NCBI GenBank assembly: GCA_016648135.1
Contig: JADDOH010002070.1
Span: forward strand, 124,001-188,000
DNA: 64,000 nucleotides
Origin: Agrypnia vestita
Taxonomy: Eukaryota > Arthropoda > Insecta > Trichoptera > Phryganeidae
Direction: 5' to 3'
The notes under the pieces were generated by a model, which searched no databases, was not told the DNA's origin, and worked only from the letters and a program-made list of their open reading frames with translations. Position 1 is the first letter of the stretch. The number at the start of each line of letters is the position of its first letter. This document shows positions 33,892 to 63,382 of the stretch, in pieces. Position numbers and translations under genes: made by a program.

Positions 33892-34908
33892 AAGGCGGTC
33901 GTCTAGCAGAGTGAGCAAATTTCACAATTTTTTCTCATATCTTCTCTTGCGTTTTTTATCAAATTTTTGTATGGAAATATCTCATTTTAAAATTTATTCA
34001 TCAGGTTACGTATATTTTAAATACGAATATCTTGTTAAAATGTCATAAATTATATAATTGATAAATAAATTACCAAACCTTCAATGTTTTAAAAATGAAG
34101 AAAATTACTCCAATTTGTGGGCCTTTTATGACTGAATGGCTTTTGATTTTTTTTTTGTTTTTATTATAAAATTATAATATCTATTCTTTTGACTATTGAA
34201 GTAAAAAAGTTGTCAACCATGTAAAAAGAGATAAATAAAACCCACCAAAAAAATAAAATATTTTTTAAAAACAGTATTTTTTAAAACATAAATTGCATGT
34301 AAACAAACTAACAGATTTTGAAATAATTGTAATAAATTTTCTTATCTTTTGATCGTTTACTTTTTTTATTTTTTTTTTATTATTTTTTATTTTATTATTA
34401 TTATTATTTTATTATTTTCTAAATAGAGATGCGAACACGGAATACGTGTCACATCAATATTCTTACTATTTTCAAACTAAGCTAAACGCTTGTGCTATGA
34501 AAATAGGACTAACTTGCTAGTCTGGGCTGAGATTCGAACCCGCGACCTTTGGATCACGAGGCGAGTGTCCTAACCACAACACCAACAGGCTACTATTATT
34601 ATATTATATAAGCTACTATTGTAATATTATTAAATAAAAAAGACATCTCAACAGGCCATTCAGTCATAAAAGGCCCACAAAGTTGAGCAATTTTTTTCAT
34701 TTTTAAAACATCGAAGGTTTGGTAATTTATTAATCAATTATTTAATTTAGTTTGTGACATTTTAATAAGATAATCGTATTTAAAATATATGTAACCTGAT
34801 GAATAAATTTTAAAATGAGATATTTCCCTACAAAAATGTGATAAAAAACGCAATAGAAGGTATGAGAAAAAATGGTCAAATTTGCTCATTCTGCTAGACG
34901 ATCGCCTT
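33892..34908. mobile_element. Foldback element with 250-bp arms
   Basis: Arms 33892-34140 and 34655-34908 are long, slightly diverged inverted repeats, starting AAGGCGGTCGTCTAGCAGA and ending TCTGCTAGACGATCGCCTT. The inner ends are GACTGAATGGC and GCCATTCAGTC. A tRNA-derived SINE sits in the loop. No coding capacity. Confidence 0.8.
34340..34594 (-). mobile_element. tRNA-derived SINE with A/T-rich tail
   Basis: On the minus strand an A box (TGGTGTTGTGGTTAGGAC) and a B box (GGTTCGAATC, 34531-34540) lie in a tRNA-like head. A body ending TTCGCATCTCTATTTAG follows, then an A-rich tail with ATAATAATAAT. A diverged copy without a perfect B box is at 40651-40820. It lies in the loop of the foldback element. 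Confidence 0.75.
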
Positions 34909-35819
34909 AAGTAATATTTATGATTTCTTTTTAAAATATATGTTTTATTTTATTATATTACTATTGATATTACAGTTCATCTCTCAAGTAAAATACTGAA
35001 AAATGTCAATAAACTTTTATTTTACCTTATCTTATCTTAAGCTAAAGAGAGATTCTGATAAGATTTAATAGTGTGTGTTTTCTTGTGTTACATGATGTAA
35101 TCTCAAACCTTATGCAATGTGTTGTGTGACTTAAGTGTTCAGTGACTCTTGTCAATGGAATGTTTATTCAAAAAAATACTTTGATTGTATCTTGTGATAA
35201 GATCAAATGCCACATTTACACTTACATTTATACATATGATATTCAGTCATACCTTTACCACACAGTAAACACCAGTCATTGAAAAAATTAACACTGACTC
35301 ATCATTTTAACTAATATTTTTCCCAAACTGAAATCACTATATTAGTTTGGGAAAATGTATCTCAGAACTTTGAGAATGGTGGCAAAAAACCTTGTATAAT
35401 ATTTTTAATTAACTGACAATATTTATAATCAAAGAATATACATCATATAAGGTGCACTGGAAGTATATAAGATGTGACAATTTAATTTCTGGAATGCACT
35501 TTTAAAAAAAGTAGGTGTGAACCTGTTTACTTATCGCTATTATCACCAGGGATGTCATGGAGCTCCGTAACCGTAACCAAAACTATCGGATATCCGAAAT
35601 AAAAAAATAACTGTAGCCGAAACCGATATAAAAGTTTCGGATAGTTTCGGATAAAGGCGGAGTCTAAATCTAAATGACAGGTTAAGATTTTTGTTTGTTT
35701 TGCCCGGCCGAGCTGTCACTTTCAGTTGTCTCTTGCAATAATATAATAATTTAAAAAGTATAATTTACCTTTGCTCAATTTTGACTATTAAAACTACAAT
35801 TAAGGTTAAAGTTTATTAA

Positions 35820-36461
35820 CCGTTTGAGTGCCAAAAAATTCATACAGTTGCTTGTAAAATGCCACCAAAAAAACTTTTTTTTTGAAAATATATATTTTTT
35901 TAAAACCTCATAAATTCTTTGAATTTTCATGGATTTTGATTATTTTTTCGGTGTTTTATTAAAGAATATCGAAATATTTGAAATAAAACACTTGTATAAA
36001 TGAATACAGTATTTTATTCAGAAAAAAAGAAAGACAAAAATGAAAAACAAAAAAAATCAACAACTGAGCTTTCCTGCACACGCCGTGTGGACACCCTTCT
36101 TACAATATGCACAAATAGTCGTTGATCTACGCAGCCCAGCACCATCTTTATTACTACAGACCACACAGCGACGTAAATTCTTTCCTGGTCGCTCCCGCTG
36201 TCAGACATTTCAGAGGACGCACTCAACATTATAGTTTTTCAATTAAAATAAAAAAATTAATAAATGAATCTGAAATTTAAACGGTTTACTACGATCTTAC
36301 AACTATTAAGATAATATTACAATAATATTTACCAACGTCGCAGCACCACACCCCACGTACGCGCGAATCAAAACACGACTGACGCAATCGACGGAAATCG
36401 ACGATCGGCAATCTTCGTTAAAACACGAATCGACGAAAGTCGACGATTGGCAATCAAACGG
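35820..36461 (-). mobile_element. piggyBac-like internal deletion derivative, 642 bp
   Basis: TTAA on both sides, and ends CCGTTTGAGTGCCA and (reversed) CCGTTTGATTGCCA, typical of piggyBac-like elements. The interior keeps only the first codons and the C-terminal Cys-rich part of a transposase on the minus strand. The right subterminal region has GAATCGACGAAAGTCGACGA repeats. Confidence 0.85.
36057..36229 (-). pseudogene. piggyBac-type transposase remnant (N-terminus fused to Cys-rich end)
   Basis: The ATG at 36229 gives MLSASSEMSDSGSDQ, an acidic N-terminus usual for piggyBac transposases. One frame over, the same strand continues as PGKNLRRCVVCSNKDGAG, then TTICAYCKKGVHTACAGKL and a stop at 36057. 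This is the C-terminal Cys/His cross-brace domain. The whole catalytic region is missing and the two pieces are out of frame, so the copy is dead. Confidence 0.8.
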
Positions 36462-37349
36462 TTAATAAACATTTTGTAATGGTTTCATTACTTACAAAAT
36501 TCATTAAAAACTGTTTTTGTTATTATATGCTTAGATTACAGTAAAAGTGTACCAAGGTTTTATTACAATTTTAGATTTACTCTTTATCTTTAATACTCAA
36601 GCAATGCTTATGAAGACTGATTTGTTGTAAATTACTGTATTATTGCAAATTGTAATAATTCCTATAATCATATTGAATAATATTAATAGAAGTTTCTAAT
36701 ATTTTTATTTTTTTATTATAATTTTGTTTTTGTATTTTTAAGTACATACCTTCATAGGTACCTACATAGCACTTAAAGTGGCTGTAATAATAGTTATTAC
36801 ATTAATTAACTGATTGTAAATACAAATAATAATATAGGCTAGAAATAAAAGTCAAATCTTGCTATTTGTATTTTAATTTTATAATTTTAAAATTCTAATA
36901 TCCTTAACCGAAATTATCCGAAACTAGCGGATAATTCGAAATAATTTCATATCCGTAACCGTATCCAAAACCGGTATAATATTATTCCTATATCCGTATC
37001 CGTATCCAGATCCGAAATTTCATATCAATAACCTCCCTGATTGTCACTTGCAAAGTACTCTTCTTGGGCATATATATACTGACATAGACGGCATTCTTAT
37101 TTCTGGAAGCAGGCTTGGGGATCTTACTCTCAGGAATACTGTTGATTATGTGTCTCATATCTTATCAAATGATATCAGTTACATATAGAGGAAAGGAAGC
37201 ACATTCGTAATACCATTTATATTTTACAGAACAAAAAAAATTAAAGGAGATAATCGGTATGCACTAAAAAATCGCAGGGACCTATGTTAGGTGAATAGGC
37301 AGGATGATTTAATCGAGTAAGCACTTTTTGGGCCAGAAGTAAGCGCACT

Positions 37350-37820
37350 GTATAGACGTACCACTATAACTAGGCGTGCGAGGGAGGGCGTCGCTGTCGC
37401 GTAACAGAAGTTGTCAGGGTGTAAATTTATTACACAATACATAATGTACAGAATATCCGGTGACCAGTGTCGTTTTAAATACAGAAATTTGGTCGGGCAG
37501 CACTAAAGAAACCATGCAGTAATGACGGCCGTTCTATCTGTCAAACTGTCAGACGGTAATATCGGTCCATTACATATTTGCTTTTTCAGCTTCGCAAAAC
37601 TTTAATACTTCATTGGCAATTGTTCTTGCACCATCCCGGACTGTTTAGGATGTTTTGGACATAATAATTCAGTGTATATTGGTAATCAAGATGACACAGC
37701 TCGCGCTCAAAGACGAGAATGAACTGAATGACAGGGCGAGGGGTTACCGCCGGGTGCGGGCGGGGCGGGTTTTAGTTCAAAATTCGCCGCACGCTGAGTT
37801 ACGTTGGGCAAGCAATAACC
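37350..37820. repeat. Truncated copy of the 4029-4926 element interior
   Basis: Matches about 4310-4770: CTTGGCGTGCGAGGGAGGGC (with one change), CATCCCGGACTGTTTAGGAT and GACAGGGCGAGGGGTTACCG occur in the same order in both. The CAGTAAAACC-type ends are missing here. Confidence 0.75.
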
Positions 37821-38056
37821 GCTCTACATTTTGACAGCCCGCTTTTCGGCCAAAGTGCATACGCAGCTACCTGTTACCTTCCCAATAACTAACAACAGCT
37901 GGCTCTATCTGCTTGAAAATTACGCATGCATTAGTCCAAACATGACATTTTTTGCGATTTCGATACAATTATGACACCAGCAACCTCATTTACATAAAAA
38001 TGTTTTTTATGTTTTTTTCTCAAAGTATAAATTTAATCTATAAATAAATTCGGAAT

Positions 38057-38411
38057 AATCCAAGAATATGGTCCCGTTGTTCATACAATGAAAATAAGTA
38101 TTTCACTGTATAATTTAATGTCCTGTTAATTTAATCTAACTAAAATAATCGTAATCTAAATTAAACAAACCAAACCCAATAACGTAACCTAACCAAACCT
38201 AATAACCTAACCAAACCAAACCTAATAACCTAACCTAACCTCATACATGTCAAAGTATGCAGTGCATTTTTCGAAACTTTAAAGTGTAATATCTTATTTA
38301 ATACTTACTTTTTAAACGTAAATTATCTTTCATTTTGTTATTAGCATATTCAATAATATAGTGAAATAATCATTTTCGTTGTATACGCAATGGGACCATT
38401 ATCTTGGATTT
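38057..38411. mobile_element. MITE-like inverted repeat with CCTAA core
   Basis: Arms 38057-38120 and 38345-38411 are diverged inverted repeats (AATCCAAGAATATGGTCCC against its complement). The loop carries degenerate telomere-like repeats. A related end occurs at 26889-26920. Confidence 0.65.
38183..38242. repeat. Degenerate CCTAA (insect telomere-type) repeats
   Basis: Runs such as ACCTAACCAAACCTAATAAC and CCTAACCTAACCT. The TTAGG/CCTAA unit is the common insect telomere repeat. Here it is short, interstitial and about 350 bp upstream of the Ral start codon. Confidence 0.6.
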
Positions 38412-38558
38412 AGCCATAAATTTAATCCATTTGTAAAATCTAAACCAAGTTATAAGTATAATTTATTTTATGTTTATAATTTATAGCAGTGCACCTGTAG
38501 AATGATAGGTTATAAGTGGTCAATAATTTTGGTTTTTTAATTTAAATAATGTTTTTAG

Positions 38559-55807
<17,249 letters not shown>

Positions 55808-57059
55808 ACCAAATACTATCGTATAATATCGTTGTACCAGGCCAACTATTCATTACCAATAGTTCATTATCGCCTTCAATGACTTCTGTGGAATTGTTGA
55901 TAACGTGAATCGTCGATGAACAACGTGAAAGTGTACATTTCAGTTGCCAATATTTTATTAATTTTCATCTTCACAAAACTGTTGCCATTCACAGCGTCAA
56001 TTTTCCCTTTGATATTAGTTCCTATTTAATACTGAAATCCTTGCCAGAGAGCACGGCGGCTATAGAACACCTTCGTGCAATATTATTGGAGTCGTAATTA
56101 TCAAAATGGCCGAGGCTCGTTTCATTGGCTTCTTGCTACAACATTTTTCACAGGACAGAAGCATCTTATCAACGAACAGGTAGTTCCGTAATTATTTCAA
56201 GTGATAAAATTAAAAGGTCAATTAATATGAATGAAATAATCCGTGTAAATGATTGTATTGAACTAATATTATTAATTTTTATGTCATGTTTTTATGCTTA
56301 ATACATTTTCTGACTTTGCCTAGTGTTTTATGGGACAAAATCTTGATCAGAAACAATTGTAACTTTAGAATAAATGTACATCTGTTTTCTAATCGGAAAC
56401 TATTTTCAAACGAGGAACTACGAAAGGTATCGCTGATTTTAGAATCCCGAGTTCTTGATTCATTATTTATTTGGCTTAATTTAATATGATTGTAGATTAA
56501 TAATTATGTACTTGTTGGTTCTCTTTGACGTAAACTTATCAAGACTTCCTGATGTTCATGTAAATATTCGAGGTTATGATGCTGTTGACAAAGAAATATA
56601 ATAGTTTTCTGATCAAGATTCTAACCACAATTCCGTCCCATGTAATACGGGCTCCATCTCTGTTACCGCAGAGTTGTATGTTGCGTAATGTGATGAACAA
56701 TTATAGCCAAATAAAAATGTCTTTTTGAATGTGATTTTTACAACCAAACTGTGGTTAATAATGGTTCACCTTTGCTTGCCAATTTCTAAGTTTAGTTCAA
56801 GGTGCTCTTTCTTGGTGTCCATTTTAAATTTGAAATAGTCAAAAAATTAAAATTAGTCCTTTAATAAATGACTTATAAGTAATGATTTCCAGTATCCTCT
56901 GATTCTTGGAATGAAATCCAGTTGTCTGCATCGACTCTTCCTATATCATAATTAATAAGTAGGTAATTTTTAATTTATTAAACATTTCAAACATATTTGA
57001 TGCGTCTTTAAGTGGCAGTTTTTAAAAAAAACATCCATCATGTTCTATTGAACACTATA

Positions 57060-57512
57060 TGCAGCGTGTCCGTAGCTAGTAGCGAAAACTTCTGGGGGGT
57101 CTTTATCATTCAGTTTTGAATAGAATATATTTTTTACACTTTGGGTGAAATTTCCACAGTCACGGAGATAAGGGACGTCAAAGTTTGCATTTAAAAAAAA
57201 AAAATATTTCTGACTTATTTTCTGTAAAACGTTGGACTATCACTACAGAAACTTGTATTGAATATAAAAAATTTACTCGCTTTGATGATAAGTCAAGGAA
57301 AATGATTAAAACCTTGCAGAAAATGAAAGCAAATGAATTTTTAATATTTTATATAAGTGTAGTCACAACATTTTGCGGAAAATAAATATGAAATATAGAA
57401 GAAAAAAAATGCAAAGTTTAATGTCGTTTGTCTCCGTAACTGTCGACATTTCACCCAAAGTGAATAGAATATTTCCCTGAAGTTTTTGCTACTAGCTACG
57501 AGACACTGTATA
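57060..57512. mobile_element. CAGGGTGTCTC-type MITE, diverged copy
   Basis: GCAGCGTGTCCGTAGCTAGT at the left and CTAGCTACGAGACACTGTAT at the right. The inner arms GTGAAATTTCCACAGTCACG and AACTGTCGACATTTCACCC match the family at 46134. Confidence 0.65.
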
Positions 57513-58642
57513 AAATTTACTGTGACTGTAGTGTATCAAAAATATGCAAAATACAACTAAAAATGGCCTGCTTGTTAGCCGTGTCATTATACAGGAAGAG
57601 TCGATTTCTCTTCACTTGTATGTAATTTCTTTGTGTAGCAAAATGCATTGTATTATTAATTTATCTTCGTAGCTTATTCATTTAGTGTTGCACGGTAACT
57701 ATTTTTCATTAGCAATTTTATCACATTCTTCAAGCTAATATTAGATTTTAAGGATGCTTATCTTTATAAAAAATAATATGCAAATGTAATCTACTCGACT
57801 ATATAAAATACATATTATTATCTACAGTCAAAAACTAACCATATTCTTACACATTGAAAGTGTAATAAAATACAGATATTTTTTTACTATTTAATATGAA
57901 GCTTTATACTTCAGCAGTATATAATTATTTAAATAAAAATTATTTCACACAATAACATTCTCATCTGCTTAAAATTTATTCTAATTATCTCTGGAAATAT
58001 TCCGGAATATCTTTATTCTTATATGCCGTAAAATTATGGCTCCGAATCGTGTTGTGTGATTTGCGCAAAATTAAAAATTGCGATGTGCATTTTTGAAAAT
58101 TTTGTTTTCTGGCAACACAAGAGTGTGATAAGATGATTCATTTGTATGCACGGACCAAAGTTATTGGGATAATTCTGTATGTTTGTCTTTTTTATATATG
58201 GTACCCCTTCATTCTACATATTTTTTTCTTATTTGTTTTGTATTAAAACAAAATTCTAAATATTACATATTATATTCTCAAAATTATTGCCTTATTCCTT
58301 ATCATGTATTGCTTTATATAAAAACTGCTTATTATAAAAATTAATATCCAAATATTTAAAATATCAATGCTTAAAATAATAACAAACCTATATCTGAGAA
58401 TTCATGGTGAACTTGATAATAATATAACCAATGTATTATTCTCTTTTTATTTATTTAAGGTGAAACAACCGTTTTTTAACATGTCTCTTATTATCTCATT
58501 TTTTAACAAAAAAAATATATATCAGACGATCTTCATTTGTTTTTGTCGCCGTTGATTGGCGTGTTCATTTGATAATTTCCACAAATCTATCTACGCTAAT
58601 GACACAACTGTGACAAATATTTTGTATATAATACGTTGTTTG

Positions 58643-58648
58643 AATAAA
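58643..58648 (+). promoter_or_regulatory. Candidate poly(A) signal for the CALM isoform
   Basis: AATAAA followed by a T/G-rich stretch (TTTGGTTTCAT). It is 2.8 kb past the CALM stop codon, so it would give a long 3' UTR. Use is inferred. Confidence 0.25.
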
Positions 58649-61101
58649 GAACCTGTCCAATATTTGGTTTCATACATCTTTACTATTTAATTCATTTTAT
58701 TTCTCATGGGCTTTAAAAATTTGCGAGATTTTTTTAAATGTAATAATATTGTCTGATTTTTTTTAACCCAAATAAAAATTGTTCAGTTTTAACATATCGA
58801 CCCAACCTGTGTAAAGTTTTGTAATTATCGATTGAGTAATTTTGAGTTATTTCATATTTTAAATATATTTGATAACTCATTTTAAATTACAGTATTTTTT
58901 TGGATACTGTACTCTGGTATGTTCTATTGAACACAATATGTATTATTAAAAAACTTACTGCCCCTAACATATGTATCAAATATATGGAAAATACTAGAAT
59001 AACTAAAAATGATTTATTTGTTATTTACAATACTTGAAATGGGTTGATGTATACATTTTTGAAGAATTTATTTCAATAATCTAACATTTAGAATAAAGAC
59101 AAAAATTAAATTAAATTGTTAATGTTAATATTGTGGTATTGATGTGGAAATTCTTAACAATAATTAACACATATATTTAATTGTTTAAAATATAAACACA
59201 CATTAAAATATATTGTAAACCTAATTTTTTGAAAATGGTGATATGACAAAGAAAAAGATTTTTTGAAAATAAAAGAGACTTGTGTTATAAGTACTCGCGA
59301 TTCTGTATTTTTGCCATAGTTGGTCCAAAAATAATATCAGCTGTTTCACCTACGTATTCATTTAGATAATAAATAACTCATAGGTTACGTATATGTATTT
59401 GACAGACAGTTATTACTTTTTACATTTAAATTGAATATGAAATACACAGGCAAATTATAATAAGTATATTCTACACCTACTTACAATAATGCAGGAAGGT
59501 TGACCAAGAAATAAAACAAATTATTATGTTTTGGAATGTTTTTTTAATTTGATTGATGCATAATGATGGTTTTGTACAAAACAATAAATATCAATGTATA
59601 AGCAAATATTTAAAAAAATCTGATTACACAATGCACTGATTACTGATAGAAAAATATAAATAATGTAGGATATTCAAACTTCTCATGTCAATATTACTGA
59701 GGCAATTTGAGAAAATTGTTTTAAGCCACTTTTGCGTCACAAGAGCGATATATTTTGATAAGAGCGGATTTGTCTAAAGTCAGATTTCTGAAGATTTTAA
59801 AGACATTGAATCTACAGAATGGTTGGTAATAAAAAAAATCATTATGTATATTAATGTTACCCCTTGGTATGTTTAATGGCTATCTGCCCTTTTTTAAATC
59901 TTGTAAAAAATAAAAGGATTAATACATTTTACTGATTCACGCTTTTTTCATTTGCTGGATTTGATTGTTCATGTGACAATGTTACTTTCAATGTAACTAC
60001 TGTCACATGTATTGTAATAGATTTCTAGGATTTATCAGGCATTAAGCATATTTTATGACAAAACCAACAAGAACTGTGGACTTACAAATGCACTTGATAG
60101 CCAAAAATAAAGATTGCATTCATAAATAATGATATATATATATATTGATTTTAATATAATTACACACTTTTTTTTAAATATCCAAAGTGGCAATGAAATA
60201 ATATTAAAGATAGTAAGAAAGTCTGTATAAAAACGTGGTACCACATTAACTGATATGAGCTAACGACACTACCGTATGTTTAAAAAATGGCACTGATTGT
60301 GTAAGTGCAAAATCGCAAAACATTGAGCAAAATTCTGAATATTTTATTCTAAGCTAATAATTTTTACAGTTTATCACGCGTCATTATAAATTTAATATAA
60401 ATATTAACGTTAAACCTTTGGCTAATTGTTTACTTTCACCAGAAAACACGCATTCATAATTTAAGGTTTGAATTTTGTATATTATTTTGTTACATTTATA
60501 AGCATAAAATATGGATATTTACAAATAGTCATAATAAACATTTTATGTAAACCTGTTTTGTTTTATTAAAAAACCCAAACATGTGACGATTAGTATCACA
60601 AGGTGTGACATCTCTATTTTCATTGTTTTGAGATAAACATTAAAAATATGTAAATGTCATGATTTCATAGGCTTAACATTCGATTTATATTGTACAAAAG
60701 TACAGTCATTACTGATTTTGTTTAAAAATGGAGATGTTGCACTTTGATTCTAAACGTCACAATACGTACCACCCAGGAGCGGATTAATAACTTGAAACTG
60801 GCCTGTGAAATTTTCTGAACTCACTTTTCAAAAACTTCAGAATGAATTTACAATCGTGCCATATAATGGCAAGTGAAATGTGTTTAAAAAACTTGGAAAA
60901 CGATATCTTTGGTATCTGAAGAGTTGCTGTTGGTGAAATGATTTTCTTGGAAACTAAACAGAGGAAGATCACTATCCTTGAAAATCAAGGATTGGAAGTT
61001 TTTTCAAAGCAAGCAACTCTCAAAAATGCTCTCATTGTGGTTAAAAACTAGAAATCATACATTGATTCTGGAACATTAGTGTACACAGGAGGCCTTTATC
61101 C

Positions 61102-61152
61102 TTATGTGCGTTCAAAACATTTCTCTTGGAGATATGTTTTGAACGCACATAA
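61102..61152. repeat. Perfect 19-bp inverted repeat hairpin
   Basis: TTATGTGCGTTCAAAACAT (61102-61120) and its exact complement at 61134-61152, with a 13-base loop. Confidence 0.85.
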
Positions 61153-61847
61153 AGGACACTGCAGAGTTGGGTGCGAACCTAGGACTCATTGCCAGTATCA
61201 CCTTTATCGACTCTCAATCAAGACCAATGTCTTATCTGTGGACATATACCTTAGAAGCTTCTAGTCTTCTGTCACCAACAGGATTTCACAATTTATTTTT
61301 ACCCAACTCTGCACGGCCATTTGGCCCTACGTTTCATTTCAATATTTTATAAATTGAAACGATTTACTGAAGATTGCAATAAAAGTGCACTATGCAATAC
61401 AAAATGCCGACTACGTCAGGGTGAATGTAAAATATTTTGTAAAACAAAATTAGAAATTGGAGCCATTTTCACCATCATAAGACCTATCGGGATCTTTCCG
61501 GATGCCCACTGGATCTATCTGCCCCTGGTAGCATCTACTCACATTATATTTCAAAATGAAAGAATCGTTGAGGAGAATATGAATTTCTATCACCTGCACA
61601 TGGCTGTGGAAGCGGTTCGATAAATAGTCTGAAATAGTTCATATACATACTTATATTGTAGCTGTACACGCGTATTTTATTCATAGTTAATTATATTTTA
61701 TTGCAAATAACTCACTGTGAATAACAGTAATAGCACAAAAATATCACTGGCAATTTAGTATGACTAGCTATAGATCTTCCAATATTTATTTAAAGCATTT
61801 TATACAATAAAAATTTACTTCTATGACGTTAAAGAATAATTTAAATA

Positions 61848-62373
61848 CAGTAAAACCCCGTTAATTCGAAATTCGCCATAATTCAATAATTTTCAAACCC
61901 TCAAGTCCCAAAATATTAATTTCATAGTAGATTAACTCAGATAATTTGAAAACCCCAGTAATTTGTAATTTGAAATAATTGTTAGGCCCTTGCGCCATAA
62001 ATCATTGCAATTTAGTTCACATAATTAGAATTTTTTTGAAATTAGACAAAATTGAAAAAATATTTAAATTTTTTTGGCAAGTGAAAACAACAAATATGTC
62101 AGTATCGGGTACTTTATTAGTTTACAAAATGTCGCAATCTTTGTATTAGCAAAATAAATATTGTGTTTTTAAAATGATTTCTTCAGATATGCAAAAAATA
62201 CATTTTTCACAAAATGAATGGGTTTTTCATGACTTTTATGATTTTTGGTGAATTTAGCAATCTCATCGCGATTTTCTTTTTGGTATCTTTAATTTCGAAT
62301 TAACGAGGTTCCGCATAATTCAAAATGTTTTTTTTTTTGGTCCCTTGAATTTCGAGTTAACGAGGTTCTACTG
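61848..62373. mobile_element. pogo-like MITE, 526 bp
   Basis: CAGTAAAACCCCGTTAATTC at the left and TTAACGAGGTTCTACTG at the right, with TA on both sides. No transposase. Confidence 0.8.
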
Positions 62374-62846
62374 TATGCATACAGGCCTATAGAACAAATA
62401 TGTATTTGTACAGAATTAAAAAAATATGTTTTTTGTGCACTCATTTTAAAGTTGAACAATATGTAGTACAAGATTATCAATCACCACATCATATTAAATA
62501 TTGTTTTACACTTAAAAAATAAAATGTATATATTATACTATAAAACCTCTGATGCAAATAAAATGAGCTTACTTTCTGGAGTACATTTTTTGTGCAAAAA
62601 TACAATATTACATTAAATACGCAAAGGAAATCTAAAACATGTTTTCATTCATTGAAAATATTATTAAAATATGTTTGCAGTTAACGTCTCGTAATGCATT
62701 AGTCTATGACTTTTTTAAATTTGAGGTACCTCTGTATGAAAGGATTAGCATCAATATTATTCTGTCAATCACTCTGAGATTAGAATATTTCTATATTTTG
62801 TTTACAAAGAAAACTCTACAGACACATAATGCATAAATATAAAAGT

Positions 62847-62852
62847 TTTATT
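62847..62852 (-). promoter_or_regulatory. Candidate Wdr24 polyadenylation signal
   Basis: AATAAA on the minus strand, about 400 nt past the Wdr24 stop codon. This is a usual 3' UTR length. Confidence 0.45.
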
Positions 62853-63253
62853 GCATCGAATCCCTTTAATATATTATATATACACGATAACATCAGCGTA
62901 TTCTGCAAATCGTGACCAAATTATCAAAAGCATTTTGCGAACTTTGCAATAAACCAAATTTTCACAAGAGGCAAAACATTTGACAGAATATATTTTCTTA
63001 ATAAATATAAGTGCACAGACTTGTCGATGAATGCCGAAGCTTTCAGAGTATTCGCGACATTTGACAAACTTCAGCTATCTCCCGAAGTTTATCAAGCATG
63101 TTCACACGCCAAAGGTCTTCAGCAAATGTGCCAACTGTGGGTACAATTGTTATTTGCGACGAACATTGCGTTTGACAGTTTCCTTGTGCCTTCGGCGTTG
63201 ACCTGCGCGATGCAGCTTTTGAGTTGTGAAGAACTCGAGGGCTCTTCTAACGA

Positions 63254-63382
63254 TCAGCTGTACTCGCACATATGGCCGCACCCTGTGGGGCACTGTTTGT
63301 GTTTCGACATCCAATTCTGCATGTGGAGAAGATGGCCCCCGTGAGAACATCCTTGACACCATGCATAGAGCCCTTTGACTGC
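63254..63382 (-). CDS. Wdr24: Wdr24 (GATOR2 subunit), terminal coding exon, partial gene
   Basis: After acceptor GATTTCAG the minus strand encodes 42 residues, [20 protein letters not shown] then [20 protein letters not shown] and YS before TGA at 63254-63256. The spacing C-x2-C-x-H-G-G-H-x2-H...C-P-x-G-C-G-H-x-C is the C-terminal zinc-binding (RING-like) end of WDR24. In vertebrate WDR24 the [11 protein letters not shown] and GCGHLCEYS segments are nearly the same. The related WDR59 tail is less similar. In GATOR2 this domain takes part in complex assembly (known). The upstream exons lie beyond the right edge; the 63383-64000 part looks intronic. Convergent with Ral. Confidence 0.88.
   Translation of the reverse strand, partial: AVKGLYAWCQGCSHGGHLLHMQNWMSKHKQCPTGCGHMCEYS

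Larger units (their letters stand above)
35547..37039. mobile_element. hAT-like non-autonomous element, 1.5 kb
   Basis: Ends CAGGGATGTCATGGA and (reversed) CAGGGAGGTTATTGA are short diverged inverted repeats of hAT type. The 8-bp flanks are ATTATCAC and ATTGTCAC, a duplication with one mismatch. Subterminal sequence is rich in TATCCGTAACCG motifs. A piggyBac-like element is nested inside (35820-36461). Confidence 0.7.
55808..63253. other. Convergent interval between Ral and Wdr24
   Basis: Ral isoform B 3' UTR on the left and Wdr24 3' UTR on the right. Between them are two MITEs (57060-57512, 61848-62373) and a perfect short hairpin (61102-61152). Overlapping open frames at 61079-61623 (up to 100 codons) match nothing recognised; old transposon debris is possible. 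Confidence 0.5.

Noticed and set aside
63021..63344. 107-codon plus-strand open frame near the right edge
   Set aside because: It overlaps the Wdr24 last exon and its 3' UTR on the other strand and has no recognisable protein; taken as a shadow.
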